10,265 nt of DNA from Pseudomonadota bacterium (GCA_023415605.1 JAEZKB010000148.1:1-10265), one strand, 5' to 3'; shown: positions 1 to 6,603, numbered from the stretch's first letter. A program made the numbers and translations. Notes: generated by a model not told the origin, from the sequence alone.

Positions 1-778
1 CGGCCTTCAGGAACAGCGGCGGCGTCATGCCCAGGCCCACGCCCGGCGGGGTGCCGGTGGTGATGATGTCGCCCGGCTGCAGGCTCATGAACTGGCTGAG
101 ATAAGCGACGATGTGCGCCACGCCAAAGATCATGGTCTTGGTCGAGCCGTCCTGGTAGCGCTTGCCGTCGACTTCGAGCCACATCTTCAAATTCTGGACG
201 TCTTTGACCTCGTCCTTGGTGACGAGCCAGGGTCCGATCGGGCCGAAGGTGTCGGCCGACTTGCCCTTGGTCCACTGGCCGCCGCGCTCGGTCTGGAAGT
301 GGCGTTCGGAGAGGTCGTTGACGACGCAGTAGCCGGCGACATAGTCGAGGGCGTTGGCTTCGTCGATGTACTTGGCTTCCTTGCCGATGACGACGCCGAG
401 CTCGACTTCCCAGTCGGGCTTGAGCGTATTCTTGGGCAGTTCGACATTGTCGTTGGGACCGATGATGGCGCTGGTGGCCTTCATGAAGAGGATCGGCTCG
501 GCCGGGATGGGGGCGCCGGTTTCGGCGGCGTGGTCGGCATAGTTGAGGCCGCTGCACATGAACTTGCCGACATTGCCGACGCAGGGGCCGATGCGGAGAT
601 CCTTGTCGAGCACCGGCAGGCTGCCATGATCGGCGGCCTTGATCTTGGCCAGGCCATCGGCGGTGATCGACGCGCCATTGATGTCGGACACCACGGACGA
701 GAGGTCGCGATAGGTGCCGTCGGTGTGCAGGATGGCGGGCCTTTCAGCGCCCTTGGCGCCAACGCGCAGCAGTTTCAT
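1..778 (-). CDS. FAH-family hydrolase (2,4-diketo-3-deoxy-L-fuconate hydrolase-like), C-terminus cut by window edge
   Basis: About 259 codons are visible, with the C-terminal end beyond position 1; family members are usually about 280 residues, so little is missing. The start is ATG at 776-778, with a clear ribosome binding site (GAGGAG, complement of 785-790) six bases upstream. The FAH fold is shown by GLNYADH (77-83), WEVELG with acidic residues E124 and E126, D155 in VVNDLSE, the ADTFGPIGPW segment, and a late GDIITTGTPPGVG loop. In this family E124, E126 and D155 correspond to the divalent-metal ligands. Members split C-C bonds of 2,4-diketo acids in the cytosol. The FucU gene just upstream on the same strand makes 2,4-diketo-3-deoxy-L-fuconate the best substrate guess (products pyruvate and lactate), but that is inferred from context. 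Ureidoglycolate lyase-like or acylpyruvase activity cannot be excluded from sequence. Confidence 0.9.
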   Translation of the reverse strand, partial: MKLLRVGAKGAERPAILHTDGTYRDLSSVVSDINGASITADGLAKIKAADHGSLPVLDKDLRIGPCVGNVGKFMCSGLNYADHAAETGAPIPAEPILFMKATSAIIGPNDNVELPKNTLKPDWEVELGVVIGKEAKYIDEANALDYVAGYCVVNDLSERHFQTERGGQWTKGKSADTFGPIGPWLVTKDEVKDVQNLKMWLEVDGKRYQDGSTKTMIFGVAHIVAYLSQFMSLQPGDIITTGTPPGVGLGMTPPLFLKA

Positions 779-814
779 AGCAGTCTCCTCGGATGCGTAT
801 TGGCCCGGTGCATA

Positions 815-836
815 GACGCGCGGGAGGCCGCGCGTC
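815..836 (-). other. Intercistronic hairpin between fucU and the FAH gene
   Basis: GACGCGCGG (815-823) and CCGCGCGTC (828-836) form a perfect 9-bp stem with a four-base loop. It lies in the 97-base gap after the fucU stop and before the FAH ribosome binding site. No T-run follows on the minus strand, so it does not look like an intrinsic terminator. A role in mRNA stability or processing between the two cistrons is inference. Confidence 0.5.
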
Positions 837-875
837 GAGGCCGACAATGGTCGAAGCCGTTCGGTTTCGGCGATT

Positions 876-1307
876 TTATTGCGGGCGGATGATGCCCTTC
901 TTCAAGAGAATATTGCCATAGAGCCGGCGTTCACCAGTCTGGATGATGGCATAGGCGCCCTCGACGCGATCGTAGAAGGCAAAGCGCTCGAGCAGGGTCA
1001 ATTTCATCTCCGGCTCGTACTTCTTGACGATCTTGTCGAAGTCCTTGTGGGTGGCTTCGCGCTTTTTGGGATCGCCGACGACTTCCATGCCGATGGCCTG
1101 TTCGTCCACGAAGGTATCGAGCGGCATGACGGTCAGCACGGCCTCGAGCACCTCGGTCGCGGTGAGGCCATCGAGGCGGATCAGCGTCGGGCCCGAACTG
1201 TCACCGGGGAAGTTGGCATCGACGATGGCGATCTCGTCGCCATGGCCCATGGCGCGCAGGGTGTAGAGCAGTTCCGGCCCGAGGATCGGGGGGATGTTCT
1301 TGAGCAT
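876..1307 (-). CDS. fucU: L-fucose mutarotase, RbsD/FucU family
   Basis: The 143-residue protein aligns by eye with E. coli FucU (about 140 residues) along most of its length. It opens MLKNIPPILGPELL and carries the MGHGDE motif with the family's conserved His at 22, then the DANFP segment. RFAFYDR with Y112 follows, and it ends TGERRLYGNILLKKG with Y130. FucU interconverts the alpha and beta anomers of L-fucose in the cytosol and works as a ring-shaped oligomer. RbsD (ribose pyranase) is the close relative, but the C-terminal GERxxYGNILLKKG is FucU-like. The start is ATG at 1305-1307 with GGGAG (complement of 1315-1319) seven bases upstream. The gene sits between the GntR regulator (112-base gap) and the FAH gene (97-base gap), all on the same strand, so co-transcription is likely. 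This gene is the main reason to assign the locus to fucose or a similar deoxy sugar. Confidence 0.93.
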   Translation of the reverse strand: MLKNIPPILGPELLYTLRAMGHGDEIAIVDANFPGDSSGPTLIRLDGLTATEVLEAVLTVMPLDTFVDEQAIGMEVVGDPKKREATHKDFDKIVKKYEPEMKLTLLERFAFYDRVEGAYAIIQTGERRLYGNILLKKGIIRPQ

Positions 1308-1327
1308 GTTCTTTCTCCCTCAAGGAT

Positions 1328-1343
1328 GCTGCCTTGTGGCAGC
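1328..1343 (-). other. Hairpin in the fucU leader
   Basis: GCTGCC (1328-1333) and GGCAGC (1338-1343) form a perfect 6-bp stem with a four-base loop, 20 bases upstream of the fucU start and just before its ribosome binding site. No T-run follows on the minus strand. It could affect fucU translation or stabilise a processed mRNA end; nothing in the sequence decides between these. Confidence 0.35.
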
Positions 1344-1361
1344 GGTTGTGCAGTCGGGTCT

Positions 1362-1383
1362 ACCTCCCCGCAAGGCGGGAGGT
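1362..1383. repeat. Short CCTCCC/GGGAGG palindromic intergenic repeat
   Basis: ACCTCCC (1362-1368) is complementary to GGGAGGT (1377-1383). With one bulged C the stem can extend through CGC/GCG to an AAG loop. It lies 36 bases past the regulator stop, between two minus-strand genes. The core resembles the hairpin at 9284-9308 (CCTCCCC...GGGGAGG), so the two look like members of one short repeat family spread between genes. It could also act as a weak terminator or attenuator between the regulator and fucU. Confidence 0.5.
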
Positions 1384-1418
1384 GACACACGGGCCGGCGT
1401 CCTGGGCCTTCTTGCTCC

Positions 1419-2174
1419 CTACCCGAAGGGGAACGTGGCGTAGGCGGGGTCGTCGCGGAGGGATTGGCCGTCGGCGAAGAGTTCGGAGCGGTCGGCGGCG
1501 AAGGCGATGAGCTCGGCCATGACAGAGTCGATATGGGCCCGCATAGCCTGCGACGCGCGATGAGCGTCTCCGGTGGCGATCCCGTCGAGAACCGCCTGAT
1601 GCTCGGCGATGGTCACTTCGAGCCGGCGTGGCGTCAGGATGAGGCGTCGGGCGCGGTCGAGATTGGCGCGGGTGTTCTCGATGACGCCCTTGACCTTGGT
1701 GAAGCGCATGTCGCCGAAGATGATGTCGTGGAACTCGATATCGCGCTCGTGGAAGCCGAACTGGTCGTCGATTTCGGCGGCGGCGCGCTGGTAGCTCATG
1801 TTGCGCTGCAGCGTGTCGACCAGCTCAGGGCTTGGATTGCCGGTGACGACGCGCACGGCTTCGGCTTCAAGCGCCTTGCGGATCAACATGTATTCGAGGA
1901 CGTCGGCAATGCGGACCAGCGATACGGTGGAGCCGCGTTGCGGCAGGATATCCACAAGACCCTCGGCCTGCAGCCGTGCCAGTGCTTCGGACACGGGAAA
2001 GCGTGAAACGCCGAGCCGCTCGCAGATGGCACCCTTGTCGATCACTTCACCGGGCCGCAGATCGAGCGTGACGATGGCCTGACGCAGGGCGTCGGTGACG
2101 TAAACAGTCACGTTTCCGCGCGTCGGCGTGGCGGGGGCGGTGAGAAAATGATAGGGACTTGCTTCCATCTTCAT
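1419..2174 (-). CDS. GntR-family transcriptional regulator, FadR subfamily (FCD domain)
   Basis: This is a 251-residue DNA-binding regulator. Residues about 25-87 form the winged helix-turn-helix, with AICERLGVSRFPVSEALARL as the helix-turn-helix core and a QRGSTVSLV wing. The rest is an all-helical FCD effector domain with HDIIF, EHQAVLDGI and MRAHI. The His residues in these motifs match positions that bind a metal in many FCD proteins. The start is ATG at 2172-2174. A stop codon in the same frame lies within the palindrome just upstream, so translation cannot begin earlier. No ribosome binding site precedes this ATG or the ATG two codons later, and the promoter spacing suggests a leaderless mRNA. 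It probably represses itself, fucU, the FAH gene and the divergent UxaA-type gene until a sugar acid binds; this is inferred from position and family habit. Confidence 0.92.
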   Translation of the reverse strand: MKMEASPYHFLTAPATPTRGNVTVYVTDALRQAIVTLDLRPGEVIDKGAICERLGVSRFPVSEALARLQAEGLVDILPQRGSTVSLVRIADVLEYMLIRKALEAEAVRVVTGNPSPELVDTLQRNMSYQRAAAEIDDQFGFHERDIEFHDIIFGDMRFTKVKGVIENTRANLDRARRLILTPRRLEVTIAEHQAVLDGIATGDAHRASQAMRAHIDSVMAELIAFAADRSELFADGQSLRDDPAYATFPFG

Positions 2175-2175
2175 G

Positions 2176-2187
2176 CTAACATGTTAG
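2176..2187. promoter_or_regulatory. Perfect 12-bp palindrome, probable GntR operator
   Basis: CTAACATGTTAG is identical to its own reverse complement. It lies one base upstream of the regulator start codon and covers the regulator's predicted -10 box. FadR-subfamily regulators typically bind short palindromes of this size next to their own gene. Being symmetric, it presents a TAACAT -10-like hexamer on both strands, so one bound dimer could block both divergent promoters. Binding is inferred. I saw no second copy in the window. Confidence 0.65.
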
Positions 2188-2209
2188 TAGACCAGCTGGA
2201 GCATTTCAA
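2181..2209 (-). promoter_or_regulatory. Predicted promoter of the GntR-family gene, leaderless
   Basis: On the minus strand, TTGAAA (2204-2209, five of six matches to TTGACA) is followed by a 17-base spacer and TAACAT (2181-2186, four of six matches to TATAAT, including T and A at the first two positions and T at the last). The last base of the -10 box is seven bases upstream of the A of the ATG at 2174. Transcription would therefore start at or within a base or two of the start codon. This explains the absence of a ribosome binding site. It is prediction from spacing and match. Confidence 0.6.
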
Positions 2210-2298
2210 CGCTCCGCTTGTCACCCGGAGGACACCTGACCGCAAGCGCGGGCTCGTGGCTTCCCCGGAAAGTCTCAGTCCAGACAGAAAGCCCGCAA

Positions 2299-3849
2299 AT
2301 GTCCGACGTGATGTCCCGCCCAGCCGCCCGCACACTCTTGCTCAACCCACAGGACAATGTCGCCGTGGCGCTGAGCAATCTCGATGTGGGCACCGATACG
2401 GCCGAGGGCGTGCGGACGATCAAGCGGGTGCCCAAGGGTCACAAGTTCGCCGCCAAGGCGATCCCGTCGGGCGCGGCGATCGTCAAGTTCGGCCAGATCA
2501 TCGGCTTTGCCAAGATCGACATTCCGCCGGGCGACTGGGTACATGAGCACAACGCGGGAATTGGCGAAGACCACGGCGCCTTCGAGCGCGACTATGCCTT
2601 CTGCGAGGGCGTGCAGCCGGTGGACTTCGTGCCCGAGGCGCAGCAGGCGACGTTCCAGGGCTTCAAGCGCTCAAACGGCCAGGTGGGGACGCGCAATTAT
2701 GTGGGCATCCTCACCTCGGTGAACTGCTCGACCACGGTCGCGGGCTTCATCGCGAAGGAGATCGAACGTTTGGGCATTCTCGACGACTACCCGAACATCG
2801 ACGGCATCGTGGCGCTCAAGCAGGCGAACGGCTGCGTTATCGACTATCGCGGCGTGATCTTCGACACGCTCAAGAAGACCACCTGGGGCTATGCCACCAA
2901 CCCGAACATGGGCGGCGTGATCATGGTGGGGCTGGGCTGCGAAGGCTTCCAGATCCCACGGCTCAAGGAAGCCTATGGGGTAACCGAGAACGAGACGTTC
3001 CGAACCATGACCATCCAGGAAGTAGGCGGCACCAAGAAGACGGTGGAAGCCGGCGTCGAGGCGGTCAAAGCCATGCTGCCGATCGTCAACGCCAACAAGC
3101 GGACGACGCAGCCGGCAAGCGAACTCATGCTGGCGCTGCAGTGCGGTGGCTCGGACGGCTATTCGGGCATTACCGCCAACCCGGCGCTGGGCGTGGCGGC
3201 GGATATTCTGGTGCGCCATGGGGGCACCGCGATCCTCTCGGAGACACCGGAGATCTATGGGGCCGAGCACCTTCTTACTCGCCGCGCCAAGAACCGCGAA
3301 GTGGGCGAGAAGCTCATCGAGATCATCCACTGGTGGGAAGATTACGCCGAGCGCAACAACATGGAGATGAACAACAATCCGTCTCCGGGCAACAAGCTGG
3401 GCGGGTTGACCACCATCCTTGAGAAGTCACTGGGCGCAGCGGCCAAGGGGGGCACGACGCCGCTTAACGCCGTCTATCACTATGCCGATCCGGTGACCGA
3501 GAAGGGCTTCGTGTTCATGGACACGCCCGGCTACGATCCGGTGTCGGCGACCGGGCAGGTGGCGGGCGGCGCCAACATCCTCTGCTTCACCACCGGCCGC
3601 GGATCGGCCTATGGCTGCAAACCGACCCCGTCCATCAAGATCGCTACGAATTCAGACATCTACCACAAGATGATCGACGACATGGACATCGACGGCGGCG
3701 ACGTGCTCGACGGCGTGTCGCTGGAGGCCAAGGGCCAGGAAATCTTCGACTACATGCTGGCCGTGGCGTCGGGCAAGAAGAGCAAGTCGGAAGAGCTGGG
3801 CTACGGCGACAACGAGTTCGTGCCATGGCAGATCGGGGCGACGTTCTAG
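2299..3849 (+). CDS. UxaA-family dehydratase (altronate dehydratase-like; possible L-fuconate dehydratase)
   Basis: The 516-residue protein has the full UxaA layout. An N-terminal SAF domain (about residues 10-95) includes HKFAAKAIPSGAAIVKFGQIIG and HEHNAG. The large galactarate/altronate dehydratase domain follows, with NCSTTV, KQANGC, GLGCEG, LQCGGSDGYSGITANPALG (C282) and GRGSAYGCKPTPSIKIATN (C440). Known relatives are iron-dependent and remove water from a sugar acid to give a 2-keto-3-deoxy acid. I chose ATG 2299 (another ATG is at 2311) because SAF homology begins soon after and the upstream extension to TTG 2218 is low-complexity and unlike the family. The ribosome binding site is weak (AGAAAG). 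Divergent from the regulator across 124 bases and next to fucU, so L-fuconate is a reasonable substrate; D-altronate cannot be excluded. UxaA homologues also occur in the L-fucose locus of Campylobacter jejuni. Confidence 0.9.
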   Translation: MSDVMSRPAARTLLLNPQDNVAVALSNLDVGTDTAEGVRTIKRVPKGHKFAAKAIPSGAAIVKFGQIIGFAKIDIPPGDWVHEHNAGIGEDHGAFERDYAFCEGVQPVDFVPEAQQATFQGFKRSNGQVGTRNYVGILTSVNCSTTVAGFIAKEIERLGILDDYPNIDGIVALKQANGCVIDYRGVIFDTLKKTTWGYATNPNMGGVIMVGLGCEGFQIPRLKEAYGVTENETFRTMTIQEVGGTKKTVEAGVEAVKAMLPIVNANKRTTQPASELMLALQCGGSDGYSGITANPALGVAADILVRHGGTAILSETPEIYGAEHLLTRRAKNREVGEKLIEIIHWWEDYAERNNMEMNNNPSPGNKLGGLTTILEKSLGAAAKGGTTPLNAVYHYADPVTEKGFVFMDTPGYDPVSATGQVAGGANILCFTTGRGSAYGCKPTPSIKIATNSDIYHKMIDDMDIDGGDVLDGVSLEAKGQEIFDYMLAVASGKKSKSEELGYGDNEFVPWQIGATF

Positions 3850-4175
3850 TCCTTCTCTTGGGCAGTTCCGACATGATGCCTTATGCGGCGATTGTATGGC
3901 TGAGCGGGCGTGCCCGTCCATGCCATTGACTTCCCCGCCCCAGTCCCTACGTTGATCACCATGACCAACGGCCAGAACATTGTTGTTTCGCGGTTGCTGC
4001 GGACGCGCTCCGCGGAACTTTTGCGGCCCTAAGTCCGAGCGCGTGCGCCCCCGGACTTAGGGGGCGATGACGTCGACCATAGGGTCCGTCAGACAAGGCG
4101 CATCTTCATACACAACAGAACCAATCGACCCGCGGCGCGCCGGAATGGCTGCGCGTGGGTCTCAGGAGATTTACG
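3850..4175. other. 326-base gap between the UxaA-type gene and rnk
   Basis: No convincing gene lies here. It contains an imperfect stem around 3896-3921 (ATGG...CGGG/CCCG...CCAT) without a T-run, which could weakly end the upstream transcript. The perfect inverted repeat at 4027-4062 is listed separately. The 3' end is the rnk leader, which holds a good ribosome binding site (AGGAGA, 4164-4169). I could not pick a convincing sigma-70 promoter for rnk. Confidence 0.5.
4027..4062. repeat. Perfect 11-bp inverted repeat with 14-base loop
   Basis: CCCTAAGTCCG (4027-4037) and CGGACTTAGGG (4052-4062) are exact reverse complements around a GC-rich loop. It is 113 bases upstream of the rnk start. No T-run follows on either strand, so a standard intrinsic terminator is not obvious. 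It could be a stable RNA stem in a long rnk leader, a factor-dependent terminator, or a member of a dispersed repeat family. Confidence 0.6.
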
Positions 4176-4607
4176 ATGACTACGATTTCACTCGCCGACT
4201 TCAACCTGTCGCCGCAGATCGTGCTGGGCACGGCGGACCACCGGCAGCTCATTTCGCTCGCTATGGGCGGAGCGGAGGAGGCCGATGGGCTGCTCAGCGA
4301 ACTCGAGCGGGCGCAGGTGGTGCCCGATGCCGCGCTGCCGCAGGACGTGGTGCGCATGGGCTCGAGCGTGCGGTTCCGCACCGATGGTGGTGCGGAGCGC
4401 TCGGTGCAGCTGGTTTGGCCGGCCGAGGCCGATATCGGTACAGGCAAGATTTCGGTGCTGACCCCGGTGGGGACGGCGCTTATCGGACTTCGAGCCGGGC
4501 AGTCGATCACCTGGCTGACGCGCGACGGGCGTAAGCAGCTGCTCACCGTGCTCGGCGTCACCGCGCCGGAGAGCGACGGCGACGATCCCGGTCCGATTGC
4601 GGCCTAG
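4176..4607 (+). CDS. rnk: Nucleoside diphosphate kinase regulator, GreA/GreB C-terminal-domain protein
   Basis: The 143-residue cytosolic protein has a short helical N-terminal region with a LERAQVVP segment. A GreA/GreB-like C-terminal domain (about residues 60-135) follows, with VVRMGSSVRFRT, SVQLVWPAEAD, ISVLTPVGTALIGLRAGQSI and LTVLGV. Rnk-type proteins bind RNA polymerase through this FKBP-like domain; they lack the long catalytic coiled coil of GreA and so should not stimulate transcript cleavage. E. coli Rnk is linked to nucleoside diphosphate kinase levels. The start ATG 4176 is chosen over the in-frame ATG at 4155 because AGGAGA (4164-4169) sits six bases before it. The gene ends 64 bases before gabD on the same strand, so the two may share a transcript. 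Without a search I cannot separate strict Rnk orthology from a generic GreA/B-domain protein. Confidence 0.82.
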   Translation: MTTISLADFNLSPQIVLGTADHRQLISLAMGGAEEADGLLSELERAQVVPDAALPQDVVRMGSSVRFRTDGGAERSVQLVWPAEADIGTGKISVLTPVGTALIGLRAGQSITWLTRDGRKQLLTVLGVTAPESDGDDPGPIAA

Positions 4608-4671
4608 CCGCCCGACTTGCCATCGGCCGGCGGAGAGCGCAGACAATTCCCCGCTATCGAGGAGTTCTGCG

Positions 4672-6144
4672 ATGACCATTTCCGCCGGCCTGTTGGGCAA
4701 ACTCAAGGATCGCGACGTATTGGTCGCTGGCCTGTTCACCGATGGGCAGTGGGTCGAGAATGCCTCGGGCGGCGGAACATTCGAGGTGACCAATCCCTCG
4801 ACCGGCGACCAGCTGGCGGTGTTGCCCGATGCCGGAGTTGCCGAGGCCAAGGCGGCGATCGCGGCGGCGCAGAAGGCGCAGGTGGCGTGGGCAGCGAAAA
4901 CCGGCAAGGAGCGCGCGGCGGTGCTGCGCAGGCTGCATGAGCTGATGGTCGCGGCGGCCGACGATCTCGCGATCATCATGACGGCCGAGCAGGGCAAGCC
5001 GGTCGCCGAGGCCAAGGGCGAAGTGCTCTACGGCGCGGCCTATATCGAATGGTTCGGCGAAGAGGCCAAGCGGGTCTACGGCGACACCATCCCCGGCCAT
5101 CAGCCGGACAAGCGGATCATCGTGATCAAGCAGCCGGTAGGAGTCGTGGCGACGATCACGCCATGGAACTTCCCCAACGCGATGCTGGCGCGCAAGCTGG
5201 CGCCGGCGCTGGCGGCTGGGTGTGCGGTGGTATCGAAGCCCGCGGCGGAGACGCCGCTGTCGGCGATCGCCATGGCGCGGCTCGCGGAGCGGGCGGGGCT
5301 TCCGGCCGGGCTTTTCAACCTGCTGCCATCGACGCAGTCGAGCGACCTGGGCAAGGAATTCTGCGCCAATGAACTGGTTCGGAAGCTGAGCTTTACCGGC
5401 TCCACCGAAGTGGGGCGCATCCTGATGCGGCAGGGGGCGGACCAGCTCAAGCGGCTGAGCCTGGAACTCGGCGGCAATGCGCCGTTCATCGTCTTCGACG
5501 ATGCCGATCTCGATGCGGCGGGCGAGGGGGCGATGGTCTCGAAGTATCGCAACAACGGGCAGACCTGCGTCTGCGCCAACCGGCTCTACGTGCAGGCGGG
5601 CGTGTACGAGGCCTTTGCCGAGAAGCTGCAGGCGGCGGTGGGGAAGCTCAGGGTGGGCGACGGGTTTGGCGCAGGTGTGACGACCGGACCGCTGATCGAC
5701 GAGAAGGCGGTGCAGAAGGTCGAGCGGCATATCGCCGATGCCACCGCCAAGGGCGGACGCGTGCTGACCGGCGGGCACCGGAAGACGGGGCTGTTCTTCG
5801 AGCCGACAGTAATCGCGGATGCACGGCCCGACATGGTGCTGGCGCGGGAAGAGACGTTCGGGCCGGTGGCACCGCTGTTCCGGTTCGAGACGGTGGAGGA
5901 GGTCATCGAGATGGCCAACGCCACCGAATTCGGGCTGGCGAGCTACTTCTATGCGCGCGACCTTAGCCGGGTGTTCCGGGTAGCGGAGGCGCTGGACTAC
6001 GGCATGGTGGGGATCAATACGGGGCTGATCTCGACCGAGGTGGCGCCGTTTGGCGGGGTCAAGCAGTCCGGGCACGGGCGCGAAGGCAGCAAGTACGGCA
6101 TCGAGGACTATCTCGACATCAAGTATCTATGCCTTAGCGTCTAG
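4672..6144 (+). CDS. gabD: NAD(P)-dependent succinate-semialdehyde dehydrogenase, GabD type
   Basis: The 490-residue aldehyde dehydrogenase is of normal length for GabD. It shows TPWNFPNAM in the cofactor domain, FTGSTEVG (241-248), the general base E265 in LELGGNAP, and the nucleophile C299 in NNGQTCVCANR. The EETFGPVAP segment and a C-terminal GREGSKYGIEDYLDIKYLCL nearly matching E. coli GabD follow. The reaction oxidises succinate semialdehyde to succinate in the cytosol, as in GABA breakdown. C301 two residues after the nucleophile forms a C-x-C pair also found in E. coli GabD and human SSADH, where it acts as a redox switch. The start is ATG 4672, with GAGGAG ending eight bases upstream; an in-frame ATG at 4597 overlaps rnk and adds sequence unlike the family. 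No GABA aminotransferase is in view. Use on lactaldehyde from the neighbouring sugar locus is possible but unsupported. Confidence 0.92.
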   Translation: MTISAGLLGKLKDRDVLVAGLFTDGQWVENASGGGTFEVTNPSTGDQLAVLPDAGVAEAKAAIAAAQKAQVAWAAKTGKERAAVLRRLHELMVAAADDLAIIMTAEQGKPVAEAKGEVLYGAAYIEWFGEEAKRVYGDTIPGHQPDKRIIVIKQPVGVVATITPWNFPNAMLARKLAPALAAGCAVVSKPAAETPLSAIAMARLAERAGLPAGLFNLLPSTQSSDLGKEFCANELVRKLSFTGSTEVGRILMRQGADQLKRLSLELGGNAPFIVFDDADLDAAGEGAMVSKYRNNGQTCVCANRLYVQAGVYEAFAEKLQAAVGKLRVGDGFGAGVTTGPLIDEKAVQKVERHIADATAKGGRVLTGGHRKTGLFFEPTVIADARPDMVLAREETFGPVAPLFRFETVEEVIEMANATEFGLASYFYARDLSRVFRVAEALDYGMVGINTGLISTEVAPFGGVKQSGHGREGSKYGIEDYLDIKYLCLSV

Positions 6145-6532
6145 AGCCGGATGAGGCCGGCTTTGGTATCGCGGAAGCCTGCGGCCTTATAGAAGCCCTC
6201 GAGATGCGGTTCGTAGTCGACGTGGAGCCATTGGGCGCCGCGGCTGCGGGCCAGCTCTATCGCATGGCGGAGCAGGGCTGTGCCGATCCCGTGGCGGCGG
6301 TGGCGGGGGTGCACGCAGGGGTCGAGGAGGAGGCGTGCGCGCCGCCGTCCCACGCGACGTTGACAAAGCCGATCAGCGTCTCGCTGTCATAGGCGCCGAG
6401 ATGGCCAAGGCTGCGATCGAGGATGCGGTCGAGATCGCCGTTCCAGTCGTGGCCCCAGGCGGCGCGCCAGAGCATCGCAAAGGCGGCGTGATCGGGGCGC
6501 GGGTCGATGCGATACTCGATGTTGTCGTTCAT
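6141..6532 (-). pseudogene. GNAT-family N-acetyltransferase, apparently frameshifted
   Basis: Two overlapping reading frames together make one small GNAT protein. The first (ATG at 6530-6532) gives the N-terminal part MNDNIEYRIDPRPDHAAF...LIGFVNVAWDGGAHA. The second, in another frame, gives LLLDPCVHPRHRRHGIGTALL with the acetyl-CoA loop R-R-H-G-I-G, then HVDYEPHLEGFYKAAGFR. Restoring one base near 6328-6333 (an extra A in the plus-strand GAGGAGGAGG run) joins them into 130 codons plus stop and yields the expected hydrophobic strand (AFLLDPCVHP). Without it the product loses its acetyl-CoA site. It is either a recent pseudogene or a sequencing or assembly error in a short GAG repeat. The acetylated substrate is unknown. 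The stop at 6141-6143 overlaps the gabD stop. No strong ribosome binding site is visible. Confidence 0.8.
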
Positions 6533-6572
6533 GCTTGTGAGTAGCCCGGGACCATGACGATGAGAAGGCCCC

Positions 6573-6603
6573 TTGACCTTACCACGATAGGAAGCCCTAT
6601 CTC
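6573..6603 (+). promoter_or_regulatory. MerR-family (CueR/HmrR-type) copper-responsive promoter
   Basis: TTGACC (6573-6578) and TATCTC (6598-6603) are separated by 19 bases, two more than normal. The spacer begins TTACC and contains GGAAG, close to the ACCTT...GGAAG pattern of the E. coli CueR site at copA, with the right half degenerate. A 19-base spacer is the hallmark of MerR-family activation, where the metal-bound regulator realigns the two boxes. Transcription would start near 6610, leaving about 25 bases of leader before ATG 6635. No CueR-like gene is in the window, so the regulator would act from elsewhere. Confidence 0.75.

Noticed and set aside
113..1385. Plus-strand open frames across the FAH and fucU genes
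   Set aside because: The minus strand encodes clear FAH and FucU proteins with good ribosome binding sites; the plus frames are mirror artefacts.
2218..2298. Longer UxaA-type start at TTG 2218
   Set aside because: The added 27 residues resemble translated leader, and the SAF-domain homology fits a start at 2299 or 2311.
3961..4032. Possible 23-codon peptide starting at ATG 3961
   Set aside because: There is no ribosome binding site, no recognisable sequence, and the stop lies inside the inverted repeat; length is within chance.
4014..4040. GGAAC as a possible EcfG (general stress) promoter element
   Set aside because: No GTT-type -10 element occurs 16-17 bases downstream.
4654..6075. 473-codon open frame on the minus strand opposite gabD
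   Set aside because: It lies wholly within the strongly conserved gabD gene and its translation is Arg/His-rich with no domain; it reflects high third-position GC.
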